A stretch of 64,000 bases of DNA from Mucilaginibacter conchicola (lineage in GTDB: Bacteria > Bacteroidota > Bacteroidia > Sphingobacteriales > Sphingobacteriaceae): assembly GCF_003432115.1 (NCBI RefSeq), contig NZ_QWDC01000003.1, positions 496,001 through 560,000 of the forward strand, written 5' to 3'. The notes beneath the pieces were generated by a model. That model was not told where the DNA came from. It did not search any database and saw only the letters and a program-made list of their open reading frames with translations. Made by a program: the position numbers and the translations under genes. Shown here piece after piece: positions 1 to 9,045 of this stretch; positions within the stretch are counted from its first letter, which is position 1; the number at the start of each line of letters is the position of its first letter.

Positions 1-166
1 GTACAAATTGCATGGTATAAAATAACGGCCAATTTTTGTGGCTATCAATAATACATTTGTAGTATAATAAATGCATTGTGCATGCTTTGTTACTATGTTA
101 AATAAAAATTAAGTTGATGCAAATGAATTGGTTAGCTAATGTTATCAGAAAATTTGAAAAAAAAGT

Positions 167-196
167 TTGCAAGGGTAGGTAAAAAAGCTACTTTTG
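167..196 (+). promoter_or_regulatory. Bacteroidota-type promoter of tRNA-Pro
   Basis: TTG at 167-169, a 19-nt spacer and TACTTTTG at 189-196 match the Bacteroidota primary sigma consensus TTG-N19-TAnnTTTG exactly. The expected transcription start lies about 15 nt upstream of the tRNA. Positions 1-166 are AT-rich and hold nothing I can recognise. Confidence 0.7.
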
Positions 197-216
197 CAAT
201 CCCAAACGAGACCAAA

Positions 217-290
217 CGGGATGTAGCGTAGCCCGGTATCGCGCCACATTTGGGATGTGGAGGCCGCAGGTTCGAATCCTGCCATCCCGA
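217..290 (+). tRNA. tRNA-Pro (anticodon TGG)
   Basis: A 74-nt cloverleaf can be drawn. The acceptor stem pairs CGGGATG (217-223) with CATCCCG (283-289), followed by discriminator A. The anticodon stem CCACA/TGTGG encloses loop TTTGGGA, with anticodon TGG at 251-253. The T arm is GCAGG-TTCGAAT-CCTGC. CCA is not encoded. The gene has its own promoter and terminator, so it appears to be a single-gene transcript. Confidence 0.97.
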
Positions 291-311
291 CAAAAGGCGA
301 TACCAAGTATC

Positions 312-342
312 AAAACCCTGTACTGCAAAGTACGGGGTTTTT
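312..342 (+). terminator. Rho-independent terminator after tRNA-Pro
   Basis: ACCCTGTACT, loop GCAA, then AGTACGGGGT forms a GC-containing hairpin followed by a T-run (338-342, continuing with interruption to about 349). Confidence 0.8.
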
Positions 343-463
343 CGTTTTTAAAGTCCGCAGCCCAAACTCAGTAATAAAACTGAAGGTTCGTGCGTCATAG
401 TATTACTCTCTCTAAAAAATTAAAAATGATAATTGTTGAGTTGTTGATGCTGTGGCTAAGGAA

Positions 464-1039
464 TCAGACACCGCTTTCTTTTCGCATCATACTAAGAAAT
501 GCCGGTGTAATGCCTAAATAACTGGCTATCTGTTTTTGCGCAATACGCTGCTCAAGCCCGGGGTAGCGCTTGCGGAACTCTATGTAGCGTTCTTCGGCAG
601 TTTTGTAGAGTTGCGAGGTGATGCGGCGCTGGTACAACTCAAAACCATTTTGGGTGAGGATACGGAAAAAGCGTTCAAACTTCGGTATCTCTCTGAATAA
701 TTGCTCTAACTGCGATAACGAAGTGTAATACACCTCGCAATCTTCCAGCGCCTGTATGGCGTTTGCCGAAGGCTTTTGGTTAAAAAAGCTTACAATATCA
801 CATACCCACCAATTTTCGGGGTAAAAACCTATGTTGTGTTCTTCGCCGCTTTTATCAGTGTAAAACATGCGCAGGCAACCGCTTTTTACAAAGTAGATGT
901 AACGATCGGTTTCGCCGGCGTTTAGCAGCCAGGTGCGCTTTTTTACTTCCTTTATTTGGAACAGGGTAAGCGCCTGCTCCTGTTCATGAGGGGCAAGCGC
1001 TATATGAAGGGCAAAGTTTTTAAGTATTAGCTGGTGCAC
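464..1039 (-). CDS. Crp/Fnr-family transcriptional regulator
   Basis: The 191-aa protein has an N-terminal cyclic-nucleotide-binding-like beta barrel (about residues 20-120) and a C-terminal winged HTH (about 150-191, KQIASYLGITPAFLSMMRK). The likely recognition helix, TPAFLSMM, lacks the RExxxR signature that reads TGTGA in E. coli CRP, so its operator should differ from a CRP box. The start codon is GTG; no in-frame ATG fits the domain. It is the last gene of an apparent three-gene operon (1767 to 464) and may sense a product of its two small upstream partners, which is inference. Effector unknown. Confidence 0.88.
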   Translation of the reverse strand: MHQLILKNFALHIALAPHEQEQALTLFQIKEVKKRTWLLNAGETDRYIYFVKSGCLRMFYTDKSGEEHNIGFYPENWWVCDIVSFFNQKPSANAIQALEDCEVYYTSLSQLEQLFREIPKFERFFRILTQNGFELYQRRITSQLYKTAEERYIEFRKRYPGLEQRIAQKQIASYLGITPAFLSMMRKESGV

Positions 1040-1054
1040 GTACTAAATTAGGTA

Positions 1055-1408
1055 TTACAAAGCAAACGGGCGCGTCATGTATAGTTTTAAGTTGGTAAGT
1101 GCCTTTAACCTTAGTTGTTCGGCTATGTCTCGGTAGGCATCGCTTGTAGCTACTGTTACAAATGCTTCGGCGCTGGGGTATTCCACGATCATTATGGCAT
1201 CCCAATCTTCGCCTTCGTCAGCCACTACGCTGCCTAATACGTTGCTTATAAGGTTGATCTTTGCTTCCATACCTAATATTTCCATCACGCGGCCAAATGC
1301 CGGCAGGTATTCTTCAATATACAAACGGCGGTCTGCAAATTTAAGCATGTTGAGCATTTGTACCGGTCCTGTGCCTGGCACATTATCCGGCAGGGTTACT
1401 ACTGTCAT
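1055..1408 (-). CDS. DUF1330-like dimeric alpha-beta barrel protein
   Basis: The 117-aa protein contains MLNMLKF near the start and DWDAIMIVEYPSAEAF in the second half, the pattern of the DUF1330/ferredoxin-like dimeric barrel fold. Family members are small cytosolic proteins of mostly unknown function, often near oxidoreductases or stress genes. It lies 2 nt downstream of the NTF2-like gene and 15 nt upstream of the Crp/Fnr gene, so all three are probably co-transcribed. No catalytic residues can be assigned. Confidence 0.7.
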   Translation of the reverse strand: MTVVTLPDNVPGTGPVQMLNMLKFADRRLYIEEYLPAFGRVMEILGMEAKINLISNVLGSVVADEGEDWDAIMIVEYPSAEAFVTVATSDAYRDIAEQLRLKALTNLKLYMTRPFAL

Positions 1409-1410
1409 GC

Positions 1411-1767
1411 TTAAAAGAAACCTACTATACGTGTGATCAGATTTTGTTCATCAAACTCAAAATAATCCATTCCCTCTATCGGGTAACCTTCGGGGCGGAT
1501 AGCCAGCCAACGGAAGCGGCCGCTATTGTGGTGCGTAACCGGCTCGGCAAGTACTTTAAAACTTCGCGGCCCCATTTGCTCATAAGAGCCAATGATGAGG
1601 TTGGTAATGGCATCGCGGCCCGTAATGGTGTCGGTTATCTTATCGGTATACGTGCCGTTTGTAGCCCAGCATTGGTCTATCTTTTGGCGGATAGCGTCCG
1701 TATCGGTCTCATTCCACGCACTTGTGTAGGTAAGGATGGTTTCTTCTATGCTTTTTGTGTTTTCCAT
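1411..1767 (-). CDS. NTF2/SnoaL-like family protein
   Basis: The 118-aa protein begins MENTKSIEETILTYTSAWNE and has the W-x-x-N-G-T-Y-T-D and GRDAI features of SnoaL-like/NTF2 cone-shaped domains, which act as small isomerases, hydrolases or ligand binders. The frame stays open upstream to 1899, but the extra residues look like translated non-coding sequence, so the ATG at 1767 is preferred. It is the first gene of the operon with the DUF1330-like and Crp/Fnr genes. Substrate unknown. Confidence 0.75.
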   Translation of the reverse strand: MENTKSIEETILTYTSAWNETDTDAIRQKIDQCWATNGTYTDKITDTITGRDAITNLIIGSYEQMGPRSFKVLAEPVTHHNSGRFRWLAIRPEGYPIEGMDYFEFDEQNLITRIVGFF

Positions 1768-1947
1768 AACACAAAGATGGGCAGGTGCGGCTACAGAAAA
1801 GTTTAACTGGTTGAAGATTTTAAAATAATAAGGTGATTTGTGAATGCGCCTGAAACGGCAGCAAAATGATAACCGGTGACAAAAAAAAGCGCAGCTCATT
1901 GATGAACCGCGCCCTATTGTTGTGCTATTGGTTTACTGCTGCATTAA

Positions 1948-2655
1948 CTATCTGCCTGCGCTTACACTTCCTTTAAGGTTTGTATTGAACCCTGCTAATT
2001 TCTTACCAAAACTTGGATCAATATTGCTGGCTATGCCGTCATCTTCTTTAAAAATACGCGTACCGCCAACCGCTATCAGTCTATTGTTAGGATCATCGCC
2101 TTTTTCCATCATACGCAGGCAATCGTGCCAGTCAACCACACCGTCGGCAGTTTTGCGGCCGGATATAATGTAGATCATTTTATACGGTATGCCATTGCCA
2201 ACACCTTCGGTAAGGAAAAATGCGCTGAACTTATCGCCGCTGCCCGATACAAATGAGCCTTTGCCGGTAGCCTCATCAGCGCTTTTTGGATGGGCAAAAT
2301 AATCAATAGATAGTGTAAGGTCGGTATTGTTCTGGTTGTAAAGTGTGTAAGTATAGTCTAAACGCCACAGGCCTATTTTCGGGAAGTTTGAGCTGTCGTA
2401 AAAGCAATTGGCACTACCGGTATAATAGCTGCCTTCAATATTGGGAGGCGTGGTACCTTCGTTGATCAGCATGCCCTGCAGGCGCAGGCTATCGATAATT
2501 TTTTGAGGGATGATATTGAGGATCTCTTTTGAAAAGGCGGGTTTTTCCTCATCTTTTTTGGGAATATCCTTATTGTCTTTTTTACAACCCGTTAAAAGAG
2601 CTGCCATCAGTATAACAGAAAGGCTTGTTTTTAAAATAAAGTTTAAGTGTTTCAT
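1948..2655 (-). CDS. Hypothetical lipoprotein
   Basis: The 235-aa protein has a lipoprotein signal peptide ending LLTGC, with lipidated Cys24 followed by KKDNKD, so it should be exported and membrane-anchored. The mature part starts with a Lys/Asp/Glu-rich linker, then a globular domain with IEGSYYTGSANCFYD and a lone second Cys. I do not recognise the family. It stands alone, with gaps of about 180 nt on each side. Confidence 0.75.
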   Translation of the reverse strand: MKHLNFILKTSLSVILMAALLTGCKKDNKDIPKKDEEKPAFSKEILNIIPQKIIDSLRLQGMLINEGTTPPNIEGSYYTGSANCFYDSSNFPKIGLWRLDYTYTLYNQNNTDLTLSIDYFAHPKSADEATGKGSFVSGSGDKFSAFFLTEGVGNGIPYKMIYIISGRKTADGVVDWHDCLRMMEKGDDPNNRLIAVGGTRIFKEDDGIASNIDPSFGKKLAGFNTNLKGSVSAGR

Positions 2656-2823
2656 GATCGTTATTTTTTGTTGTATACCTCAAATTTCGGGCTTAGCGAA
2701 AGGCTGGTAAATAACCCATTGGGGGATTTTTACTCGATGTGCCTAAAAAAACAAACGCATGGTAAAGCCGCCTGCGGAATGGCTGGCTTTAAACTTCAGA
2801 TCGTGAAATAAGAGGTAGGATAC

Positions 2824-3471
2824 TTAAACGATGCCTTGCTGGCGAGCTTTTAAAATAGCCTCAGAACGGCAGGCCACGTGCAGCTTTTTGTAGATGTGTT
2901 TAACATGGGTGCGCACTGTTTCGTAACTGATAAAGGCTTTATCGGCAATATCCAGATAGTTTAAACCCTCAACCATAAAGGCGAGGATCTGTTTCTCGCG
3001 TTCGCTGAGGTCGCAATTGGTTGTATTGGGTTCAACCAGTATCACATTCTGGCGTACAAAAAACTGTAATACCTTGCTGGCTATACTGGCACTCATGGGG
3101 CCGCCGCCGCTATGCACTTCGCGCAGCGACTGGAGTATTTTCTCCGGCGAATCTGATTTTAATATGTACCCCGATGCACCGGCGCAAAGGGCGTTAAATA
3201 TCTTTTCGTTGTCATTAAACACCGTTTGTATCAGTACTTTGATGTGGGGGGATTTCTCTTTGATGATGCGGGTAGCCTCGATACCTGTACGGCCGGGCAT
3301 TTCAATATCCATCAGTACCACATCGGGGCGGTTAAATTCAATATCGTCCTCAACCTGGTTAACGTTGCTGAAGGTAGCTGTACAAAGCATGTCGTCAGTA
3401 TTATTGATAATGGTTTGCAAAGCCTCGCGTATCAGCTTGTTATCTTCAAATATGGCTATCTTGATGTTCAT
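2824..3471 (-). CDS. LuxR/NarL-family response regulator
   Basis: The 215-aa protein has a receiver domain (IAIFEDN acidic pocket; phosphoacceptor Asp55 in VVLMDIEMPG) and a C-terminal LuxR HTH (about 150-210, LSEREKQILAFMVEGLNYLDIADKAF... EType VRTHVKHIYKKL). ATG at 3471 is preferred over a TTG three codons upstream. It follows the TPR histidine kinase by about 45 nt on the same strand, so the pair is almost certainly one two-component system. Targets are unknown. Confidence 0.92.
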   Translation of the reverse strand: MNIKIAIFEDNKLIREALQTIINNTDDMLCTATFSNVNQVEDDIEFNRPDVVLMDIEMPGRTGIEATRIIKEKSPHIKVLIQTVFNDNEKIFNALCAGASGYILKSDSPEKILQSLREVHSGGGPMSASIASKVLQFFVRQNVILVEPNTTNCDLSEREKQILAFMVEGLNYLDIADKAFISYETVRTHVKHIYKKLHVACRSEAILKARQQGIV

Positions 3472-3515
3472 GGTTCTCAAATATGTTAAGGCTTTGCCAT
3501 TATCTCAATACCCCA

Positions 3516-5276
3516 TCAGGTGATTTTGCAATCGAGCGTTATACGGGTGCCGTCACCGGTTTTCCCGTTAATTTCAATAGCGGCACCTATTTCTTTTGCG
3601 CGGGCTGCCATGTTGTTCAACCCGTTGCCTTTGCCGGCCCTGTTGTCTAAAAAGCCGCTGCCGTTATCTTCTATCACAATTTTAATATACCGGTTTACTA
3701 CCGTGATCTCTATTTTAAGTAAGGTGCAGCCGCTATATTTCACCGCATTATTGATAGCTTCTTTGCAGATGAGGTAAATGCTCCGGCGTTTCTCCATAGG
3801 CAGTTTAAGCGTAGCTTGTGGGTTATCAGCATAAAACTCAAGCTTAATATTTTTTGCGGCAGTAAGTTGTGCGGCAAATTCTTTTAGCCTTTCGGCAATG
3901 GTGTAGGCGTTGTCTTGTACGGGGTTTACCGCCCATACAATATCATTAAGCTTGGTCACCATTTCATCAGCATTATCTTTTATCACATCCAGCGAGTTGT
4001 TTACGGCTTCGTTTTTGCCGTTGCGTATTTGCTCTTTGGTAATGTAACTGTACATGGATATACCGCTCAGGGTGGCACCAACCTCGTCATGCAGGTCCTG
4101 GCTTATTTTGCTGCGCATATTGGCCAGCCGCAAGCGCTGAAGCGTGTAGTACCGGTAAGCGATAAACGCAATGCCCAGCAACAAGAACATCAGCAAAGCG
4201 ATGTAAAGGCGCGTATTAGCCAGATCCTGCTCGGCAGAGGCTTCAGCAAGCTCAAGGTTAAAAATGGTTTTCTCATTGCGCAGGCCGGTGAGTAAAATGG
4301 TTTGTATTTGCGTGTTGTTGCGTTCGTAAACTGCGGTTTGTATATCGGTTTTAAGCTGATAGGTTTTTAGTAGTTCGGCTTGTTCGTTATACTTGCGGTA
4401 TAGGCGTATGGCGATATCCAGGAACATGGATGAGTAAAAATCATTTAGTTGCGGATACTTTTTCAGCAGCGCAAAGCCCCCGGCTAAATGTTGCAGCGAG
4501 GTTGCTTTATTACCACGGCGTTCTGCACATTCGGCAAGGCCGCTGTAGCTGTTCAGTTCCACATCAAAATCGTGGCTTTTTAACGATAGCTCCCTGGTTT
4601 GTATAAAGTATTTATCTGCACTGTCAATATTCCCTTTTAACAGGTAGGCACTCGCCAGGTTCAGTGCTGCTGTGGCCATCCCGCGTTCTGAAGATATCTC
4701 GGTAGCTCTTCGCAGCGACATACGCGAGTAAAAAATGGCGCTATCTGGCTGTCCGGCCTTTTCAAATGTCTCGGCCAGGTTGCCGTAAATATGGTGAGGT
4801 TTCGATAATTCGATGTATTGGCGAGGGTAAGGCGGCTGCCTGGTATATCGCAGCGCCTTTTTATAATAAGCAATCGCTTGCCGGTACTTGTTGTTGTTCA
4901 TGTTAAACAAGCCGATGAAGTTACAGGCATCGGCTATCAGCAAACTATCCTTAAGTATGCCGGCAATATTTTCGCCTTTGTAAGCTTCCTGCAGGCCCAA
5001 CTCATGCAGGTTATTGTAGTAGTAAACTTCGGCCTGCCGGGATGTAAGAAAATAAGAGAAAAGCGAAGGTTTGCGATAACTTACCTGCGTATAGATCTTG
5101 TTGAGCCACAACTGTGCTGAGTCATAATGATCGGTATTCATATAATCGTCGGCACGGGTAAACGCGCGGATGATATACGTGCTGTCGATAGCACGGGCAG
5201 GGGGCAGTTTACGTGCCCTTTGCGCGCAAACTAATAGTGGTACAAGTGTGATAAGTATTAAAAGCCACTGCCTCAT
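3516..5276 (-). CDS. TPR-containing sensor histidine kinase (HisKA_3 type)
   Basis: The 586-aa protein has a signal peptide (residues 1-19), a periplasmic region of TPR-like repeats (about 80-300), a coiled stretch, one transmembrane segment (about 356-377), a HisKA_3 dimerisation helix with phospho-His396 in QDLHDEVGATLSG, and a GHKL ATPase domain (N box NNAVKYS, G1 EDNGSGF, G2 GNGLNNMAARA). It should phosphorylate the LuxR-type regulator encoded just downstream. The TPR sensor is a common Bacteroidota design; the signal is unknown. Confidence 0.93.
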   Translation of the reverse strand: MRQWLLILITLVPLLVCAQRARKLPPARAIDSTYIIRAFTRADDYMNTDHYDSAQLWLNKIYTQVSYRKPSLFSYFLTSRQAEVYYYNNLHELGLQEAYKGENIAGILKDSLLIADACNFIGLFNMNNNKYRQAIAYYKKALRYTRQPPYPRQYIELSKPHHIYGNLAETFEKAGQPDSAIFYSRMSLRRATEISSERGMATAALNLASAYLLKGNIDSADKYFIQTRELSLKSHDFDVELNSYSGLAECAERRGNKATSLQHLAGGFALLKKYPQLNDFYSSMFLDIAIRLYRKYNEQAELLKTYQLKTDIQTAVYERNNTQIQTILLTGLRNEKTIFNLELAEASAEQDLANTRLYIALLMFLLLGIAFIAYRYYTLQRLRLANMRSKISQDLHDEVGATLSGISMYSYITKEQIRNGKNEAVNNSLDVIKDNADEMVTKLNDIVWAVNPVQDNAYTIAERLKEFAAQLTAAKNIKLEFYADNPQATLKLPMEKRRSIYLICKEAINNAVKYSGCTLLKIEITVVNRYIKIVIEDNGSGFLDNRAGKGNGLNNMAARAKEIGAAIEINGKTGDGTRITLDCKIT

Positions 5277-5337
5277 GTGGCTAAAGATATGAAATACAGT
5301 GTTTTGTTTATCAGTTACACAACTGCTTTATGTTAAA

Positions 5338-6243
5338 CTACACACTTGCCCGCATGTGCGCAGGCGAAGCACCAGTGTATTTCTTAAAGAAATTGGTGAA
5401 ATATGCAGGCTCTTCAAAACCCAGTCCACCTGCTATCTGGGCAATGCTCCAGTCGGTGTGTTTAAGCAGGGCCTGTGCTTCTTTTAGTATTCTGTCTGAT
5501 ATAAGGCGGCTGGTGGTGCGGCCTGTTACCGTTTTTACCGAGCGGTTGAGGTGATTGGTGTGTACAGCCAGCCCCTCGGCAAATTCGGCAGGAGTACGTA
5601 ATAAAAGTGATTGCTCCGGCGAATCAATAGGGAACTGTTCTTCCAACATCGCAAGAAACTGCGCGGTAATACGTGCTGCAGCGCCTGCATGGCTCTCCAC
5701 CATAGGCACCGGCGACATCATCAGCGCCTCATGCATCAGTACACGCAGATAGCTGCGCAGCATATCATATTTAACACGATAATCTGATGCCATTACCTCG
5801 CGCATGCGGTCCATAATGCCCGATACGAGTAGGTATTGTGTATCATCCAACTCCAGTACATGGCGTTCGCCGGGTTGGAACAGCGGAAAATCGGGCAGGC
5901 GGCCTTTGTATTCCCCGGCTTCTATAAAAGCCTGGGTAAACAAACAGAAACAGCCACCCTGCGGGCCGGGGCCCGATTCCCAGGCCGATGGTACTGCGGG
6001 GCTCGAGAAAACCAATGCGGGGCGGTTAACGGGTATCTCCTGATCGGTATAGATCATTTTGCCCTGGCCGGTTATTAGGGTCACCTTATAAAAATCGCGG
6101 CGGCCAAAAGGCGAGCGGTTGAGGCAGGGCTGGCGCAGAAACACATTGAAATGCCCCTGGCCGGTATTATTTTCGGCAAACTCTGTTTGATCGTTTACAG
6201 GATGGCGCCGATAAAAATCGGCAAGGGTTTCTATGGGTTCCAT
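5338..6243 (-). CDS. AraC-family transcriptional regulator
   Basis: The 301-aa protein has an N-terminal cupin-like ligand-binding region and a C-terminal double HTH (about 200-300), including LAVHTNHLNRSVKTVTG and the signature GFEEPAYFTNFFKKYTGASP. It is divergent from the DHA2 exporter at 6385 with a 141-nt gap, the usual arrangement for a local drug-efflux regulator; regulation of that exporter is inference. A TATCTTTG element ends 4 nt before its ATG. Confidence 0.92.
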   Translation of the reverse strand: MEPIETLADFYRRHPVNDQTEFAENNTGQGHFNVFLRQPCLNRSPFGRRDFYKVTLITGQGKMIYTDQEIPVNRPALVFSSPAVPSAWESGPGPQGGCFCLFTQAFIEAGEYKGRLPDFPLFQPGERHVLELDDTQYLLVSGIMDRMREVMASDYRVKYDMLRSYLRVLMHEALMMSPVPMVESHAGAAARITAQFLAMLEEQFPIDSPEQSLLLRTPAEFAEGLAVHTNHLNRSVKTVTGRTTSRLISDRILKEAQALLKHTDWSIAQIAGGLGFEEPAYFTNFFKKYTGASPAHMRASV

Positions 6244-6247
6244 GTCG

Positions 6248-6255
6248 CAAAGATA
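6248..6255 (-). promoter_or_regulatory. -7 element of the AraC gene
   Basis: TATCTTTG on the minus strand matches TAnnTTTG and ends 4 nt before the ATG at 6243. No TTG is found 19 nt upstream of it. If used, the mRNA would be leaderless or nearly so. Confidence 0.45.
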
Positions 6256-6372
6256 AGTACTATTTGAATATTATAAGTAGTTATGACAAACGGATGATTG
6301 ATTTAAGATTAGTTGTTTGAAAATTATAAATACTTGCTTGAATACTATAAATGCCGTAGCCATACGCTAATA

Positions 6373-6380
6373 TAATTTTG
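6373..6380 (+). promoter_or_regulatory. -7 element of the DHA2 exporter gene
   Basis: TAATTTTG ends 4 nt before the ATG at 6385 and matches TAnnTTTG. No well-placed TTG box is visible, which fits a promoter needing an activator such as the divergent AraC protein (inference). Confidence 0.45.
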
Positions 6381-6384
6381 CGCC

Positions 6385-7944
6385 ATGGAAACCGGATTCA
6401 GAAAATGGATCATCGTTATCACGATCATCACATCAACCATTATTGAACTTATCGATACTACTATCGTTAACGTATCAATCAACACCATGAGCGGTAACCT
6501 TGGTGCCTCGCTTGAGGATACTGCCTGGGTTATTACCTCTTATGCTATTGCCAACGTTATCATCATCCCCATGACCAGCTTTTTGGCAGAGAAGATAGGA
6601 CGAAAGCAGTATTATATAGGGTCTATACTACTGTTCACAATCACATCTGCTCTGTGTGGTTTCTCTACCAATTTATGGGAACTGGTAGCCTTCCGCTTTT
6701 TGCAGGGCGTGGGTGGCGGTGCATTGTTGTCAACATCGCAGGCTATTTTATTTGAAACCTTCCCGCCAAAAGAACGCGGACTGGCAAGTGGTATCTTTAG
6801 CCTGGGTATCATCATTGGCCCCTCAATAGGGCCGGTAATGGGTGGCTATATTGTAGATAACCTAAGCTGGCAATGGATCTTTTACGTAAACATCCCGATA
6901 GGGCTAATGGCAGCACTGCTATCATATATGTACCTGCGCCCAACGCAAGGCTCAAAAGATAACCGGCGCATCGACTGGCTGGGCATTGCTTTGTTAGCCA
7001 TAGGTGTAGGTGCCTTGCAGGTGGTATTGGAAAGGGGAGAAACTGACGACTGGTTTGCCGCAAATTACATCATCGCACTGAGCGTAATTTCAGTTATAGC
7101 GCTGGCAACGCTTATTTGGTGGGAACTAACAACGGAACATCCTGTCATCAACTTCAGGGTGCTTAAAAGCACCACTCTGTCCATATCAGCCATCATGACC
7201 TTTGTACTGGGCTTCGGTTTGTTCAGTGCGGTGTTTGTATTTCCGCTGTATGCGCAGCGCATCATAGGTTACTCGGCCTTCCAGACGGGTACCATGCTGT
7301 TGCCCGGCACACTAATGGCCGCCATGGTGTCGCCGTTTTTGGGCAGAATGCTGCAGAGTGGTTTAAGACCACAGTATCTCATTATCACAGGCTTTTTGTT
7401 CTCGGCCATCTTTGGTTTCTTCATGTCTAAATCAAACCTGGAGACAGGCGGTGCGTACTTTTTTATCCCGCTTATATTCAGGGGACTTGGTGCCGCGCTG
7501 TTAATAGTACCTTTAACCGCACTTGCTGTATCTGAACTAAAGCCTCAGGATATCCCGCAAGGTGCTGCCTTGAACAATATGATGCGCCAAATGGGTGGCT
7601 CATTCGGTATTGCATTGATCAATACTTACATAGCCAATAGGGCAGCTACTAATCGCACCGCACTTATATCGCACGTTACAGCCAGTGATCCTAACACACA
7701 AATGCGCATAAGCGGCTTTATGCGTAACCTGATGGCGCACGGCGCTACTTACCTACGCGCAATGCAACAGGCAATAGGCGGGCTGGAGAATACTGTAGTT
7801 AGGCAAACGTATTTGATGAGCTATATGGATGCGTTTTTATTACTTGCGCTGATGAATGCCTGCTGTATCCCGCTGGTGATCATAACCATCAAAAGGCGCA
7901 AGGAAAATGCAAAACCATCAAATGTTGTGGTATCTGATCATTAA
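6385..7944 (+). CDS. DHA2-family (EmrB/QacA-like) drug:proton antiporter, MFS
   Basis: The 519-aa inner-membrane protein has about 14 hydrophobic segments, as expected for DHA2. It opens with IELIDTTIVNVSINTM, the TM1 motif in which Asp and Thr are conserved (LDxTVVNVALP-like), has the loop motif LAEKIGRKQYY, and motif C-like glycines (GIIIGPSIGPVMGG). EmrB-type pumps usually work with a periplasmic adaptor and an outer-membrane channel; neither is encoded nearby. It is divergent from the AraC regulator. Confidence 0.92.
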   Translation: METGFRKWIIVITIITSTIIELIDTTIVNVSINTMSGNLGASLEDTAWVITSYAIANVIIIPMTSFLAEKIGRKQYYIGSILLFTITSALCGFSTNLWELVAFRFLQGVGGGALLSTSQAILFETFPPKERGLASGIFSLGIIIGPSIGPVMGGYIVDNLSWQWIFYVNIPIGLMAALLSYMYLRPTQGSKDNRRIDWLGIALLAIGVGALQVVLERGETDDWFAANYIIALSVISVIALATLIWWELTTEHPVINFRVLKSTTLSISAIMTFVLGFGLFSAVFVFPLYAQRIIGYSAFQTGTMLLPGTLMAAMVSPFLGRMLQSGLRPQYLIITGFLFSAIFGFFMSKSNLETGGAYFFIPLIFRGLGAALLIVPLTALAVSELKPQDIPQGAALNNMMRQMGGSFGIALINTYIANRAATNRTALISHVTASDPNTQMRISGFMRNLMAHGATYLRAMQQAIGGLENTVVRQTYLMSYMDAFLLLALMNACCIPLVIITIKRRKENAKPSNVVVSDH

Positions 7945-8027
7945 CCGAAATACAGTTTGACTGATAAAAGAAGTGCGGCAGTTATGCAGCACTCCTGTAC
8001 AGGGTTTTGTGTTAGCATATCCCGAAT

Positions 8028-8043
8028 TGTGACGCACATCACA
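8028..8043. promoter_or_regulatory. CRP-like operator, distal copy
   Basis: TGTGACGCACATCACA is a near-perfect palindrome of the TGTGA-N6-TCACA form. Its centre is 37 bp upstream of the centre of the second copy. Confidence 0.75.
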
Positions 8044-8064
8044 TAATCAACGCCGCTTCCAGAT

Positions 8065-8080
8065 TGTGACGCACGTCACA
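8065..8080. promoter_or_regulatory. CRP-like operator, proximal copy
   Basis: TGTGACGCACGTCACA lies about 80 bp upstream of the ATG at 8159. The open frame from 8066 passes straight through this site, which is why that longer start is rejected. The Crp/Fnr protein encoded at 9046 carries a matching RExxxR recognition helix. Confidence 0.75.
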
Positions 8081-8158
8081 TCAACCTTACAAATTTCTGC
8101 TGCAAATTTGTGTTACCGAAAAGGAAATAGAACGATATTGAACACAAATTTAAATACC

Positions 8159-8965
8159 ATGAACAACTTTGAAAAATTCAGCAGCCTGCACCGCCAAAGG
8201 CAGGTTTTAATATTACCAAACGCCTGGGATGCCGCAAGTGCCAGGGTGATACAGGAAGCCGGCGCGCAGGCTATTGCCACCACCAGTGCGGGTGTAGCAT
8301 GGGCTTTAGGCTTTGCCGATGGTTATAAAATGACCGCCAAATTGAACGCTCAAGTTGCAGAGAGCATTGCGCGTGTTATCAGCATCCCGCTTTCTGTAGA
8401 TTTTGAGAACGGCTACAGCGATGATCCTGCCGTAGTGGCCGAGAATATCAAACCCTTGCTTGATGCCGGTGTAGCCGGTATAAATATCGAAGACGGGCAC
8501 GATAGTCCCGATCTGCTGGCCCGCAAGATAGCTGCCATCCGCAAGGTTGCCGAAGGACAGGGTGTAGGCTTGTACATCAACGCCCGTACCGATGTTTACC
8601 TTGCAGGCTTAGTTTCGCCGGCAGAAATGGTTTCAGAATCCATTAAACGGGAGAAACAATATGCCGAAGCAGGCGCCAGCGGCATATTTGTGCCGGTTGT
8701 TACCAACGGTGAAGAAATAGCGCAGATAGCCGAACATAGCACACTGCCATTGAATATATTAGCTATGCCCGGTTTGCCAAAGGCAGATCATCTGGCTAAC
8801 TTGGGCGTGAAAAGGTTAAGCGCGGGTACGGGTGTATCTAAAACTATCTGGAGCGCCGTTGCCAAAACAGCTAAAGCATTCATTACCGATGGCGATTTTA
8901 GTGCTTTTGATATTGAAGCAACTCCTGCAAGCGACTTGCAAACACTATTCTCGGCAGATATGTAA
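8159..8965 (+). CDS. Isocitrate lyase/PEP mutase superfamily protein
   Basis: The 268-aa protein has the PEP mutase/isocitrate lyase barrel features: LPNAWDAASARV near the start, VDFENGYSDDP, AGINIEDG and NARTDVYL, which form the Mg-oxyanion binding site. The lyase loop KKCGH is absent, so it is not a true isocitrate lyase. It may act on a small 2-oxo or phosphono acid, as in the oxaloacetate hydrolase/methylisocitrate lyase-like branch. It sits directly behind the twin CRP-like sites and 80 nt before a Crp/Fnr gene. Confidence 0.88.
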   Translation: MNNFEKFSSLHRQRQVLILPNAWDAASARVIQEAGAQAIATTSAGVAWALGFADGYKMTAKLNAQVAESIARVISIPLSVDFENGYSDDPAVVAENIKPLLDAGVAGINIEDGHDSPDLLARKIAAIRKVAEGQGVGLYINARTDVYLAGLVSPAEMVSESIKREKQYAEAGASGIFVPVVTNGEEIAQIAEHSTLPLNILAMPGLPKADHLANLGVKRLSAGTGVSKTIWSAVAKTAKAFITDGDFSAFDIEATPASDLQTLFSADM

Positions 8966-9045
8966 TACTTATAAATCAAAGGCTGCAGGCAGTTTTCCTG
9001 CAGCTTTTGAATATGATAATGCGGCAGGAAATGTAACTTTAGCCA

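Noticed and set aside
8066..8158. Extended N-terminus for the PEP mutase-family gene
   Set aside because: The extra codons lie on the proximal CRP-like operator and read as non-genuine sequence; ATG at 8159 starts the conserved protein.
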